A DNA stretch of 64,000 bases from Rhodococcus sp. SBT000017 (GCF_003688915.1 NZ_REFU01000002.1:558001-622000); one strand, 5' to 3'; numbered from the stretch's first letter, positions 34,552 through 43,981 are shown. Numbers and translations are program-made. Notes: a model not told the origin generated them from the sequence alone.

Positions 34552-35124
34552 ATGAACAATCCGATTCTGCTCACGATCGCGATCTGCGAGGTCGGCTTCT
34601 GGGTTCTGGTGATCGGCGGCCTGTGCCTGCGCTACGTGGCACGCATGCGACGCGCCAGCACGATCACGCTCGCCCTGCTCCCTGTCCTCGACATCGTATT
34701 GATCGCGGCCGTGGCGCTCGATCTGCACCGGGGCGGAGACGTCGAATTCGCGCATCGCCTCGCCGGTATCTACCTCGGCTGGACCGTCGTGTTCGCGCAC
34801 TCGACGGTGGCCTGGCTCGACGTGCGCTTCGCGCACCGATTCGCCGGCGGACCCGCACCGGTCAAGCCCCCGAAGACCGGTCCACAGGCCTACCGCAACG
34901 AGATCCGAGGATTCGTGAAGTGGCTGGCCGCTGCCGCTATCGCGCTGGCGATCACCTACGCATTGGCCTACACCGTGGCAGACTCGGAGCAGGCAGCAGC
35001 GCTGAAGACCGTGATTCAGCCTCTCGGCGTCATCACATTCTTCTGGTTCGTCACCGGGCCGCTGTGGGTGGTCGGTAAGAAGAATTCGAGCTCGAAAGAT
35101 GTGGCAGGAGAAGGTCGACTCTGA
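34552..35124 (+). CDS. integral membrane protein upstream of a two-component system
   Basis: About 190 residues with five spans: an N-terminal span and RRASTITLALLPVLDIVLIAA, then HRLAGIYLGWTVVFAHSTVAW, and two near the C-terminus ending LWVVGKKN. No catalytic motif is seen. It resembles uncharacterised actinobacterial membrane proteins. Its TGA overlaps the sensor kinase ATG (TGATG), so it is probably made together with the kinase and may modulate it. ATG start at 34552. Confidence 0.7.
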   Translation: MNNPILLTIAICEVGFWVLVIGGLCLRYVARMRRASTITLALLPVLDIVLIAAVALDLHRGGDVEFAHRLAGIYLGWTVVFAHSTVAWLDVRFAHRFAGGPAPVKPPKTGPQAYRNEIRGFVKWLAAAAIALAITYALAYTVADSEQAAALKTVIQPLGVITFFWFVTGPLWVVGKKNSSSKDVAGEGRL

Positions 35125-36431
35125 TGCTGGGTGATTCCCGGATACGGGGTTTTCACCGCGTAGTGCGCACGTTTCGCCCGTCCTGGCGGCCGCGCAATCC
35201 CATGGTGCTGCCGATCGAGATGCTCCTGGCCACACTCGTCTACGCCGGATTCCAACTCTCGACGGGCATGGTCGGTGACACGAGAGACGAACTCGTCAGC
35301 AGCCCACCCCTGATCGCAGTGAGTGTCGTTGCCCTGCTGGCGATGACCGCGGTGACGTGCGTGCGCCGATCCTTTCCGGTCACGGCATACCTGTCGGTGG
35401 TGGCCATCAGCATCGCACTGATTCTCGTTCTGCCGGATCGGACTCTCGGATTCACCCCGCTGTACTGGTTCGCCATCGCCGCCTTGGCAATTCGGGTGAC
35501 CGGGCCACGCCTGTTCGCCCCCATCGCCGTCGGGTTGATCCTCGAAATCGCTGTCAGCGTCGACACCGGCCCCGGTGGCACGATCGGCGTGGTCGTCGAG
35601 CAGATCGCGAACCTCGCCATCAACTACACGGTGCTCATCGCACTGGGCAAGTACATCGCACGCGGACGGGCCCAGGAACTCGAGAGCGAGGCCGCCCTCG
35701 GCCGAGCCGAAATCGAACACCGACAACGACTGAACGCGGCCCTGGACAACGAACGAAAGACCATGGCACGCGAACTGCACGACGTCGCGGCTCACCACCT
35801 GACCGGCATGCTCATCCAGGCCAAGGCATCGAGGACACTCATCACCATCAACCCCGAGCAGGCACGCGAACTACTCACCGGCGCAATCGGACACGGCCAG
35901 CGCACCCTCGACAGCCTGCGCCAGATCGTCGGAATCCTGCGCCCGAGCGACACGACCGATAGTAGCTTCGACACCGACAGTAACTTCGACACCGACAGCG
36001 CTCCGCAGCCGATGATCTCCGATATCGCCCAACTGATCGAGCAGTCACGAATGTCGTTCGGGCGCATCGAGATCAGCATTGTGGGAGACAGCGACGATAC
36101 CGACAGCGCCGTGCAACTGACGTGCTACCGCATCGTTCAGGAGGCGTTGTCCAATGCCCGGCGTCATGCGCCGAACTGCGATGTGCGCGTCGAGGTATCG
36201 GATCGATCCTCGGCCATCGAGGTGACCGTCACCAACACGATCACCTCGGGCAGCTCCGAACCGGACGAGCCCTCGGGTCAGGGATTCGGTATTCCGGGAA
36301 TGCGGGAGCGGGCCGCATTACTCGGCGGCACCCTCGATGCCGGACTGTCCGGCGACCGAGCGACGTGGACCGTACGCGCTCGACTGCCCATCGGCGGGAA
36401 AATCTCTCGGCCACTGGAGGTGCCTGCGTGA
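35124..36431 (+). CDS. sensor histidine kinase (NarL-partner type)
   Basis: 435 residues. About five N-terminal spans (40-175) form the membrane sensor, followed by a HisKA_3 dimerisation helix with the phosphoacceptor His in ARELHDVAAHHLTGML. A linker contains the repeat SFDTDSNFDTDS, and the HATPase domain has a degenerate N-box, QEALSNARRHA, and a G-box, GFGIPGMRERAALLGG. It autophosphorylates and passes phosphate to the downstream response regulator, whose GTG overlaps its stop. No periplasmic sensor domain of any size is present, so the signal may be intramembrane or conveyed by the upstream membrane protein. Confidence 0.9.
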   Translation: MLGDSRIRGFHRVVRTFRPSWRPRNPMVLPIEMLLATLVYAGFQLSTGMVGDTRDELVSSPPLIAVSVVALLAMTAVTCVRRSFPVTAYLSVVAISIALILVLPDRTLGFTPLYWFAIAALAIRVTGPRLFAPIAVGLILEIAVSVDTGPGGTIGVVVEQIANLAINYTVLIALGKYIARGRAQELESEAALGRAEIEHRQRLNAALDNERKTMARELHDVAAHHLTGMLIQAKASRTLITINPEQARELLTGAIGHGQRTLDSLRQIVGILRPSDTTDSSFDTDSNFDTDSAPQPMISDIAQLIEQSRMSFGRIEISIVGDSDDTDSAVQLTCYRIVQEALSNARRHAPNCDVRVEVSDRSSAIEVTVTNTITSGSSEPDEPSGQGFGIPGMRERAALLGGTLDAGLSGDRATWTVRARLPIGGKISRPLEVPA

Positions 36432-37078
36432 TCACCGTACTCATCGCGGACGATCAACCGGTGGTTCGGCAGGGATTCGAGCTGTTCCTGGCCGGCCATC
36501 CCGACATCGAGGTCGTCGGGCACGCGAGCTCGGGAAAACATGCCGTGCACCAGGTGTCGGCCTTGCGACCGGACGTCGTACTGATGGACATCAGGATGCC
36601 GAACGGCGACGGGCTGACCGCAACGCGCGAGATACTGGCGCAGTTCGACGGCGTTCGCGTCATCGTCGTCACCACGTTCGACCTCGACGAGTACGTGTTC
36701 GCAGCTCTCGACAGTGGAGCGTCCGGCTTCCTGCTCAAGGACACCGATCCCGACGAACTCGCCGACGCGGTGGTCACCGTCGCCGGCGGCGGATCGGTCC
36801 TCTCCCCCAGACTGACCCCGCGCTTGATGACAGAGTTCGCTCGCCGGGGCAGTCCGAGTCGAGCCACTACCGTTGCACCGCAACACGACCTGAGTCTGCG
36901 CGAAATGGAAGTGGTGCAACTGTTGGCGCAGGGCCTGGGCAACAACGAGATTGCCCGGGCCCTGCAACTCGAACAGAGCACGGTGAAGACTCACGTCGGC
37001 AACATCTGCCGCAAGCTCGACGTCAACACCCGAGTGCACGTGGTGATCTGGGCCTACCGCAACGGCATTGCGACGTAG
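36428..37078 (+). CDS. NarL/LuxR-type response regulator
   Basis: 216 residues. The receiver domain has the acidic pair (IADDQ), the phosphoacceptor Asp in VVLMDIRMPNGDG, Thr in VVTTFDLDEYV and Lys in FLLKDTDP. The C-terminal LuxR helix-turn-helix is LSLREMEVVQLLAQGLGNNE followed by EQSTVKTHVGNICRKL. It overlaps the kinase gene by 4 nt (GTGA) and is its partner. Targets are unknown; it ends 10 nt from the convergent NDH-2-like gene. Confidence 0.93.
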   Translation: MITVLIADDQPVVRQGFELFLAGHPDIEVVGHASSGKHAVHQVSALRPDVVLMDIRMPNGDGLTATREILAQFDGVRVIVVTTFDLDEYVFAALDSGASGFLLKDTDPDELADAVVTVAGGGSVLSPRLTPRLMTEFARRGSPSRATTVAPQHDLSLREMEVVQLLAQGLGNNEIARALQLEQSTVKTHVGNICRKLDVNTRVHVVIWAYRNGIAT

Positions 37079-37088
37079 GTCTTTACAA

Positions 37089-38411
37089 CTAGGCCGCTCT
37101 GCGCTCGTCTTCGTCAGCAGTCTCGCTGGTGTGCTCTACCAGCGAAGCGGAGTGGTCGGTGTACTGGAAGTGCGGTCGCTTGTCGCCGATGTACGAGGTC
37201 ATCCACGACACCACCGCGACGTAGCGGTTTCGGAAGCCGACCAGGTACATCAGGTGCACGGCCAGCCACATGAGCCAGGCGATCGGGCCCGACATGTCGA
37301 CCTTGCCGAACAGCCGTGCCACAGCACTGAATCGGCCGACGATCGACATGCTGCCCTTGTCGGTGTATTTGAACGGCGTCCCGGCATCGACCTTGCCGAT
37401 GATCATCTTGGCGACGTGCCTGCCCTGTTGCATAGCCACCGGCGACTGACCGGGGAGCTTGTTCAACGACGTCACGTCGCCGATCGCGTAGATGTCCTTC
37501 GCCGAACCGACCGTCAAATCGTCGTGTACGAGAAGCCTTCCGGCACGGTCGGTCTCGCACCCGGTGCGCTCGGCGACGGTCGACGCCAGATCACTGGCCT
37601 GCACTCCCGCCGACCAGATGACCGTCTTGGCCGGGTACGTCCGCGACGTCTTGGTGTCGACATCCTGCACCGTGACGACGTCGTCGGCAATGTCGGTGAC
37701 CATGGCACCGGTGACGACGTCGACGCCCGACTTCTCGAGCTTCGTGCGGGCGTACGCGCTGAGCTTGCCGCCGAATGCGGGCAGCACTTCCTTGACTCCG
37801 TCGACGAGGGTGACCGTGACATCGCTCGGGTCGATGTCCGGGAACGATCCGGCGAAGTAGCGGTGCGCGAGATCCCTGATCTGGCCGGCCAATTCGACAC
37901 CCGTCGCGCCTGCACCGACGACGACGAAGCTCAGCAACTCCTTGCGAGCGGCCGGATCGGTTGTCAGGTGCGCGGTTTCGTAGCAACTCAGGATCTGCTC
38001 ACGCAGAGCGATCGCGTCGTCGACGGTCTTGAGTGCGAACGTGCGGTCCTTGAACTCGTCGCGGCCGAAGTACGCCTGCGTGGCACCCGTGGCGACGATG
38101 AGACGACCGAAGCCGATGGTGTGGTTCTGCCCGGCACCGACGTAGGTGACCTGGTGAGCGTCGGGATCGACATCGACGACGCGTCCGAGACGCACGTCGG
38201 CGGAGTCGTACTGCGCGAGGATGCGCCTGATCGGAGGGGCGATCTCGCCCGTCGAGAGCATTCCGGTGGCGGCCTGATAGAGCAGCGGCTGAAAGAGGTG
38301 TTCGGTGGTGCTGGAGATCAGCGAGAACGTCACACCGGCCTTGCCCAGAGACTTGGCGGCGGCCAATGCTCCGAATCCCGATCCCACGATGACGACGTCG
38401 TACGTTTGCAC
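37089..38411 (-). CDS. type II NADH dehydrogenase-like flavoprotein
   Basis: 440 residues. The N-terminal FAD Rossmann motif is VIVGSGFGALAAAKSLG, the second (NADH) Rossmann motif VVVGAGATGVELAGQIRDL, and the FAD-contact motif IYAIGDVTSL. The C-terminal part has hydrophobic segments for membrane attachment (GPIAWLMWLAVHLMYLVGF, RNRYVAVVSWM), as in mycobacterial Ndh. It would oxidise NADH and reduce menaquinone without pumping protons. It is divergent from a LysR gene that probably controls it. Confidence 0.85.
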   Translation of the reverse strand: MQTYDVVIVGSGFGALAAAKSLGKAGVTFSLISSTTEHLFQPLLYQAATGMLSTGEIAPPIRRILAQYDSADVRLGRVVDVDPDAHQVTYVGAGQNHTIGFGRLIVATGATQAYFGRDEFKDRTFALKTVDDAIALREQILSCYETAHLTTDPAARKELLSFVVVGAGATGVELAGQIRDLAHRYFAGSFPDIDPSDVTVTLVDGVKEVLPAFGGKLSAYARTKLEKSGVDVVTGAMVTDIADDVVTVQDVDTKTSRTYPAKTVIWSAGVQASDLASTVAERTGCETDRAGRLLVHDDLTVGSAKDIYAIGDVTSLNKLPGQSPVAMQQGRHVAKMIIGKVDAGTPFKYTDKGSMSIVGRFSAVARLFGKVDMSGPIAWLMWLAVHLMYLVGFRNRYVAVVSWMTSYIGDKRPHFQYTDHSASLVEHTSETADEDERRAA

Positions 38412-38512
38412 AGCACTTTCCTTTTCGGCTCGAGTCTTTCCCTCTACGAAGAACTACCTCCATGAAACTCCGACCGCGAAGCTCTATCAACGCGGAAGTT
38501 GAAATAGCATCT

Positions 38513-38527
38513 ATGAGCAGAACTCAT
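38513..38527. promoter_or_regulatory. LysR-type box in the ndh-lysR intergenic region
   Basis: ATGAG-cagaa-CTCAT, an interrupted dyad fitting the T-N11-A rule of LysR regulators, lies 14 nt upstream of the lysR-like start and about 100 nt from the ndh start. It is suited to autoregulation. Confidence 0.55.
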
Positions 38528-38541
38528 GATTGAATGGCAGC

Positions 38542-39459
38542 ATGGAACTGCGGCAGCTGAAGTACTTCCTCGCGGTCGGGGAGGAACTGAACTTCTCTCG
38601 CGCTGCCGAACGCTGCTACGTCTCGCAATCGGCGATCAGCCTGCAGATCTCCAAGCTGGAACGAGAAATCGGTGAGCCCCTGTTCGAGCGGACCTCTCGT
38701 ACCGTCCGATTGACCGTTGTCGGAGCACAATTGGTCTCCATCGCCCGGCACATGGTGGAGCTCGAGCAGTCCGCCCTGGCGCTGACGACCCGAAGGCGGA
38801 ATCAACTGCGCCTGACCGGAAACATGACATTCGCAGCCAACGCCATCTCCGCCATCGTCGCGGTCCGCGAGCGCCATCCCGACGCCGAGATCGACTTCGT
38901 CCTGAAACGATTCGCAGAACAGATCGAAGCGGTGACGTCCGGCGACTGCCAGGTGGCGCTGATCCGCGGCAGCGTCGAACGCTCCGGTCTGCACGTGACC
39001 GAGCTGTGGACCGAGGACCTCGTCGTCGTCCTCCCCGAGGGCCATCCGCTGGCGGGTGAGGACAACCCGAGCCTGAGCCAGCTCGCCGGCTACCCCCTGC
39101 TACTTCCCAAACGGAGCGAGCAGATCCTGCTGCACCGGGTGATCGAGCGCGAGATGAAACGCAGCGGACTGCCGCTGAGCTTCGGCCCACCCGTGGCGTC
39201 CGACCACACCGCCAGCGCCGAACTCCTCAAGAACCCGCAATGCTGGTCCATCCTGTACGCCAGCACCGCCGACAGCACCCCCAAGACCGGCCTGGTCTTC
39301 TGCACCGAGGCCGACCGGAGGCTTCGGCTACCGGTATCGGCCGTCGTCGACGCGACCGTGCCCGCCACCGACATTCAACGCGACCTCGTGGCGGCTCTGG
39401 CCGCGACGGCACCTGTCAAACCCACGGCACCGGTTCAACCCGCCACTCCGGCGAGCTGA
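38542..39459 (+). CDS. LysR-family regulator
   Basis: 305 residues from ATG 38542. The N-terminal winged helix is MELRQLKYFLAVGEELNFSR with CYVSQSAISLQISKLE, a textbook LysR domain. The effector domain follows from about residue 95, with the IRGSVERSGLHVTELW segment. It is divergent from the NDH-2-like gene and probably regulates it and itself. It overlaps the convergent LLM oxidoreductase by 25 nt. The C-terminal tail (TAPVKPTAPVQPATPAS) is low complexity. Confidence 0.9.
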   Translation: MELRQLKYFLAVGEELNFSRAAERCYVSQSAISLQISKLEREIGEPLFERTSRTVRLTVVGAQLVSIARHMVELEQSALALTTRRRNQLRLTGNMTFAANAISAIVAVRERHPDAEIDFVLKRFAEQIEAVTSGDCQVALIRGSVERSGLHVTELWTEDLVVVLPEGHPLAGEDNPSLSQLAGYPLLLPKRSEQILLHRVIEREMKRSGLPLSFGPPVASDHTASAELLKNPQCWSILYASTADSTPKTGLVFCTEADRRLRLPVSAVVDATVPATDIQRDLVAALAATAPVKPTAPVQPATPAS

Positions 39460-40427
39460 GCGAACGCGGCATCGGCGTCGAACAATTCGGCGCGATCGTA
39501 CGTCGACGTCGAGGCCATGATCTCGTTCGCGCCGGTGCGCTCGACTACCTCCTCCAGCCGCGGACGGACCTGCCCGGCCGTACCCAGGATGCTCGACGCC
39601 AACGACGCCTCGATTCGGTTCCGCGTCTGCGGCGTCCATTGCGATTCATCGATCGCCGACGCCGGTTCGAGAGCCGAAAACTCGCCCTCGCGTCTGGACC
39701 TGGCCATCGCCCATGCCTCCGGGACGGCGAGCCTGCGGGCATCGGCGGCGTCCGCTGCGATGGTCACGTCCAACGACACGATCACGTACGGTTCGGGATT
39801 CGCGGGCGTGGGCCGAAAGTGCTTGCGATAGAGCGCCAATGGATCGTCTTGCTGCAATACCGGTCCACCGACAACGACCGGAAGACCAGCGCGGGCGGCC
39901 ACCTCGAGGCCTGCTCCGGTGGCGAGGACGAACACCGGCGGAGAAGACACAGCCGGCCGGGCCGTCACCGGGCCCGAACCATCCAGATACGAACGCAATT
40001 CGGCGATATCGGCTTCGAACGTGTCGGTCCGCTCACTGCGCAATGCTGCCCGAACCGGTTCGGTGAAACCGAGGGAACGGCCGACACCCAGATCGATCCG
40101 GCCGGGAAAGAGTGACGCCAACATCAGGAATTGCTCGGCCACGACCAGCGGCTGATGATTGGGCAGCATCACCCCGCCGGATCCGACGCGAATGCGTGAG
40201 GTGCGCGACGCCACCGCCGCGGCGAGAACCGCAGGCGCGCCCGACGCGATTCCGGGGACGCCGTGATGCTCGGCCACCCAGAACCGATGCAGCCCGATCT
40301 TCTCCGCATGCACTGCCCGCTCGACGGTATGGCGCAACGCCGAGGCGTCGTCGAAACCGGTTCGAGTGCGGGATCTGTCGAGGAGTGAAAGCAACACTGC
40401 TGGAACAACCGACGAGGCGTCGGGCAT
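39435..40427 (-). CDS. LLM-class flavin-dependent oxidoreductase (group 1)
   Basis: About 330 residues of a luciferase-like TIM barrel. It contains AVHAEKIGLHRFWVAEHHGVPG, a conserved stretch of group-1 luciferase-like oxidoreductases with the E-H-H motif, then RIRVGSGGVMLPNHQPLVVAEQF and the LGVGRSLGF nucleotide-binding region. It is probably FMNH2- or F420-dependent; the substrate is unknown. I chose ATG 40427 because the frame upstream is a shadow. It is divergent from a VOC gene with a 7-bp dyad between them. Confidence 0.85.
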   Translation of the reverse strand: MPDASSVVPAVLLSLLDRSRTRTGFDDASALRHTVERAVHAEKIGLHRFWVAEHHGVPGIASGAPAVLAAAVASRTSRIRVGSGGVMLPNHQPLVVAEQFLMLASLFPGRIDLGVGRSLGFTEPVRAALRSERTDTFEADIAELRSYLDGSGPVTARPAVSSPPVFVLATGAGLEVAARAGLPVVVGGPVLQQDDPLALYRKHFRPTPANPEPYVIVSLDVTIAADAADARRLAVPEAWAMARSRREGEFSALEPASAIDESQWTPQTRNRIEASLASSILGTAGQVRPRLEEVVERTGANEIMASTSTYDRAELFDADAAFAQLAGVAG

Positions 40428-40449
40428 ATTTCTCGAAGTGCTCGTCCAC

Positions 40450-40470
40450 TGCGGACCGAATATGTCCGCA
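40450..40470. promoter_or_regulatory. dyad between LLM and VOC genes; contains a 17-mer shared with 45678-45694
   Basis: TGCGGAC-cgaatat-GTCCGCA, perfect 7-bp arms. The 17-mer GGACCGAATATGTCCGC inside it is identical to one upstream of the VOC gene at 45717. An ATG in the 17-mer (40462) opens a ten-codon frame that stops overlapping the VOC start (ATGA). Confidence 0.5.
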
Positions 40471-40490
40471 ATAGCGGTCAGTCTGTATCC

Positions 40491-40865
40491 ATGAACCTCA
40501 CCATGAAGATCGAACTCGTCACCCTCGCCGTCACCGACGTGGACCGCGCCAAGGACTTCTATACCTCGATCGGCTTCAACGCCGACCATGACGCCCGCCC
40601 CTGGGACGGCATCCGGTACGTCCAGCTCACTCCGCCGGGTTCGGCCTGCTCCATCGCGATCGGCGAGGGCATCACCGACGCCGAGCCGGGCAAGGGGGCC
40701 GGGATTCTGATGGTCGTGGACAACGTCCAGGAGGCCTACGAGCACCTCACGTCGGCGGGCCTGACCATCGATCCGCCCAAGGACGAGGGCTGGGGCACGT
40801 TCGTGTACTTCGCCGACCCCGACGGCAACAAGTGGTCGGTGCAGCAGTTGCCCGCAGAGTCCTGA
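40491..40865 (+). CDS. VOC-family (glyoxalase-like) protein
   Basis: 124 residues, one vicinal-oxygen-chelate domain made of two beta-alpha-beta-beta-beta modules. It shows ELVTLAVTDVDRAKDFYTSI and a C-terminal GTFVYFADPDGNKWSVQQ, with the metal-ligand Glu/Asp region typical of small VOC proteins. Such proteins include glyoxalases, dioxygenases and antibiotic-binding proteins; the role is unknown. It is divergent from the LLM gene and preceded by the shared 17-mer. Confidence 0.85.
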   Translation: MNLTMKIELVTLAVTDVDRAKDFYTSIGFNADHDARPWDGIRYVQLTPPGSACSIAIGEGITDAEPGKGAGILMVVDNVQEAYEHLTSAGLTIDPPKDEGWGTFVYFADPDGNKWSVQQLPAES

Positions 40866-40875
40866 CTCGCCGGAT

Positions 40876-41811
40876 CTAGGACTGACCGAAGGCCAGCCGG
40901 GCCAGGATGCCGCGGTGATCGGAACCGGGAATCGTCACGGCTTCGACCGATCGAACGGCCAGGTCTGCCACCAGAACATGGTCGATGGCGATCACCGGCG
41001 GGTACCAGGTATGCGCCGGGTACGTCCTGAGCATGCCCGCCCCGGTGGCCACCGCGGCATCGACGAACCGGCCGTCCTGCAGATCCCGGTACCGCCGATG
41101 ATCCTGCGTCGCGTTGAAGTCGCCCGCGACCACCACGGGACCGTCGTCGACGGGGATCTTGGCCAACAGCTGGCGCAGTAACCCCAGCTCACGTACCCAC
41201 TCCGACGGCTCCCGCGGCCACGGCGGCACCGGATGGACCGCGAACACCAGCGGCCGGCCCGGCATCTCCACCCGCGCGGAGAGCAGTTCTGTCACGAAAC
41301 CGTCGTGCCTGCGCTGGTCGACGAGCGGGAAGCGGCTGTAGATTCCGCCGCCTTCGCCGCCGGGAGCTGCACTGACGTGCGCGTGCGGCAACGAGCCGGA
41401 CAGTCTCGGGCGCAGACGGGCGTCGGCCTCCGGCGTCAGTTCGACGAGAGTGAGCACGTCGGGTCGGTACTGCACGACCAGCGCTGCCAACGCGTCGAGA
41501 TCGGCCTGCCCCAGCCAGATGTTGGCGTGCAACACCGTCAGACTCGATGCCTCGACCGTCGTCCGGGAGCGGTGCCTGAACAGAGGAATCTGCGTGGCCG
41601 CGGCAATCATCGATACAACCGCGCCCGCTGCCAACCCCCACCAACCGAACGCCACTGCCGCGAGAGCAGTGCCGGGCACGGCGGCGAGCATGAGGACATG
41701 TGCCAAAGCACCGAAGACGAGCATCGCCTGCCCCCGGGCGTCGACGAGGTGCGCTGCGATGCCCAGTGCCGCTGCGAAGAGCAGTAACAGAGCCACCGAT
41801 CCCGAAACCAT
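40876..41811 (-). CDS. membrane-anchored endonuclease/exonuclease/phosphatase-family protein
   Basis: About 311 residues. Three N-terminal spans (1-85) precede an EEP domain with LHANIWLGQAD, the VLTLVELTPEAD active-site Glu, VVAGDFNATQDH (Asp/Asn) and IDHVLVADL plus GSDHRGILARL (final His). Membrane-bound EEP proteins of this size are common in actinobacteria; the substrate may be a lipid or nucleic acid. ATG start at 41811. It is convergent with the VOC gene (10-nt gap) and divergent from the GMC oxidase. Confidence 0.85.
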   Translation of the reverse strand: MVSGSVALLLLFAAALGIAAHLVDARGQAMLVFGALAHVLMLAAVPGTALAAVAFGWWGLAAGAVVSMIAAATQIPLFRHRSRTTVEASSLTVLHANIWLGQADLDALAALVVQYRPDVLTLVELTPEADARLRPRLSGSLPHAHVSAAPGGEGGGIYSRFPLVDQRRHDGFVTELLSARVEMPGRPLVFAVHPVPPWPREPSEWVRELGLLRQLLAKIPVDDGPVVVAGDFNATQDHRRYRDLQDGRFVDAAVATGAGMLRTYPAHTWYPPVIAIDHVLVADLAVRSVEAVTIPGSDHRGILARLAFGQS

Positions 41812-41943
41812 GAGCGGAGTGTGACAGGCAAACCTGAGGCCGAGCTGGGAGCCGTCCCTATATCCGACCGAAGTGTTCGCTTTCTTGCAGCAAACACGAC
41901 ACAATCGACAGCGCTGTCCGCACGCACTAGGGGGAAGTTTTCC

Positions 41944-43584
41944 GTGAATCGAAGGCAACTGCTGCGTTTGGCCGCTGCCGGAATGCTCGGCGCTGCCGCC
42001 GCTCCGGTCCTGAGCTCAGCCGGACTGCCGGGTTCTGCCACAGCAGGCGCACTCCCCATCGGTGCCGAACGAATCCGATCACTGGTCCCCGAGCTGTTCG
42101 CCGATCCCCCGCGCCCACCGGACCACTCCCCCGTACTCGTCATCGGCTCCGGGTTCGGTGCCAGCGCCGCCGCCCTCCGGATGGCGCAGGCCGGCACCCA
42201 GGTCACCGTCCTCGAACGCGGACTGCGCTGGCCACGTGACCCGTGGCGCGAGATCTTCACCGCTGACATGACCGCCGACGGACGCGGACTGTGGCAACAG
42301 ACCTCGTTCACCAACATCACCGGAATGCCCGTCGGACCGGTCGACCTGTTCGGCGGCGTACTCGACACCACCCGCTACGAAAACCTCTCGGTCTGGCGCG
42401 GCGCGGCCGTCGGCGGCGGCTCGATCGTGTACACCGGCGTCACCATCGCCCCCGACAAGAAGTTCTTCGACCTCTCCTTCGGCGGACGACTGAACTACGA
42501 CGAGATGGCCGCCACCTGGTACCCGAAGGCCCGCTCGATGCTCCGGCCGTCGCCGATGCCCGAGGACGTCTACAACAGCCCGAACTTCGCACACTCGCGC
42601 ACCTGGGACGACCACGCCCGGCGGGCAGGCTTCACCCCCCAGGCAGTGGACGGCAACTGGAACTGGAACGTCGTCCGCGACGAGATCGGCGGCCGCTCGA
42701 GGCCGTCCGCAACCGTCGGTGCCAGCACCTTCGGCAACTCCAACGGCGCCAAGCACGACCTGACGCAGAACTACATCCCCCAGGCCGAGGCCACCGGCCG
42801 CGCGACGGTATGTCACAGCCACCGCGTCGCGGCGATCGGTGCCGAATCCGGCGGCCGCTACCGCGTCGAGATCGAACGCCTGGATCCGTTCGGCAACGTC
42901 GTCGAGACACGCGCTCTCACCTGCGACACCCTCGTCCTCGGAGCTGGATCCATCGGCACCACCGAACTGCTGATGCGCGCCCGCACCACCGGAGCGCTGT
43001 CGAACCTCAACGAATTCGTCGGCACCGGCTGGGGCACCAACGGCGACGCATCGATGACCCGCTCCCTCGGGCCGATGTCCGCCGGACCGCAGGGTGCGCC
43101 CTGCGCGTCACGCATCGTCGACGACTCGGGACTGCCACTGACCGTCGAGAATTGGTACGTCCCGGGCGTTCCGATGAACCTGGGTTTCATCGGCTCACTC
43201 GGTATGACCATCGACCCACTGCGCGGGAACTTCGGATTCGACTCCGCCACAGACCGATTGACGCTGAACTGGCCCAAGGGTGGCAGCCGGGACACCGTCG
43301 AAGCCCTGCGCTCCGTGCAGAATCGGATGGCCCAGGCCGGCGGCACCATCGTCGCGGCCGAGCCGTTCACCCGCGACGTCGACGACACCTTCACCGCCCA
43401 CCCCCTCGGCGGCGCGGTACTGGGCGACGTCACCGACGATTACGGGCGGGTGAAGGGCCACCCCGGGCTCTACGTCGTCGACGGTGCGTTGATCCCCGGC
43501 AGCACCGGAGCCGCCAACCCGTCGCTGACCATCACCGCGCTCGCCGAACGCAACGTCGCGCAGATCATCGCCGACGGTCGCTGA
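41944..43584 (+). CDS. secreted GMC oxidoreductase, cholesterol-oxidase-like
   Basis: About 546 residues. A twin-arginine signal (NRRQLLRLAAAG) precedes the FAD motif VLVIGSGFGASAAALRMAQAG. Later segments match class I cholesterol oxidases: RGAAVGGGSIVYTGV, FGNSNGAKHDLTQNYIPQA, GTGWGTNGDASM and FTAHPLGGAVLGDVTDDYGR with the catalytic His, ending PSLTITALAERN. It would oxidise a sterol or related alcohol to a ketone outside the cell. GTG 41944 is chosen because AGGGGG lies about 9 nt upstream and the signal starts there; the frame upstream is longer but has no site. Confidence 0.85.
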   Translation: MNRRQLLRLAAAGMLGAAAAPVLSSAGLPGSATAGALPIGAERIRSLVPELFADPPRPPDHSPVLVIGSGFGASAAALRMAQAGTQVTVLERGLRWPRDPWREIFTADMTADGRGLWQQTSFTNITGMPVGPVDLFGGVLDTTRYENLSVWRGAAVGGGSIVYTGVTIAPDKKFFDLSFGGRLNYDEMAATWYPKARSMLRPSPMPEDVYNSPNFAHSRTWDDHARRAGFTPQAVDGNWNWNVVRDEIGGRSRPSATVGASTFGNSNGAKHDLTQNYIPQAEATGRATVCHSHRVAAIGAESGGRYRVEIERLDPFGNVVETRALTCDTLVLGAGSIGTTELLMRARTTGALSNLNEFVGTGWGTNGDASMTRSLGPMSAGPQGAPCASRIVDDSGLPLTVENWYVPGVPMNLGFIGSLGMTIDPLRGNFGFDSATDRLTLNWPKGGSRDTVEALRSVQNRMAQAGGTIVAAEPFTRDVDDTFTAHPLGGAVLGDVTDDYGRVKGHPGLYVVDGALIPGSTGAANPSLTITALAERNVAQIIADGR

Positions 43585-43630
43585 CCGTTCGAAAGTGGGT
43601 AGACCCGCGCGAAACGGGTAGCCCACAGGT

Positions 43631-43972
43631 ATGCCCGTCAACGATCCGACCGAACGCACCATCGCCGACCGCGACGTCGAAAAGCGCTGGAGCGATCCCG
43701 GAGCCTTTCGCAAAGCGGCGGGATACTGCGCGGCCGTGGTGGCGGTGGCTGCGGCATTGACCGCAGTATTCCTGGTCGTCGACCGCACGAACCCCGTGTT
43801 GGCCGCATCGGTGCCCGCGGTGTGCTTCCTCGGCGGAATCGGAGCTCTGACGTTGGGATACAAGTCCTACCGCGCCGGTGGCACGTGGCCGATCTGGCAG
43901 GGCGCGGCATGGTTCCTGTTCACCGTGATGCTGCTCGGTCTGGCGATGCCGATGTTCGCAATTCGTCAGTGA
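43631..43972 (+). CDS. small membrane protein, unknown function
   Basis: 113 residues with three spans: AAGYCAAVVAVAAALTAVF, LAASVPAVCFLGGIGALTLG and GAAWFLFTVMLLGLAMP. The hydrophilic N-terminus (DPTERTIADRDVEKRWSDP) is cytosolic. It is found in actinobacteria but I do not recognise a family name. It follows the GMC gene by 46 nt and may be co-transcribed; it is convergent with phoD. Confidence 0.65.
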   Translation: MPVNDPTERTIADRDVEKRWSDPGAFRKAAGYCAAVVAVAAALTAVFLVVDRTNPVLAASVPAVCFLGGIGALTLGYKSYRAGGTWPIWQGAAWFLFTVMLLGLAMPMFAIRQ

Positions 43973-43981
43973 CCGTTGGCG

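Noticed and set aside
40462..40494. Ten-codon leader peptide (MSAIAVSLYP) before the VOC gene as a gene of its own
   Set aside because: It has no ribosome binding site and may be a by-product of the shared 17-mer; noted only in the finding on that motif.
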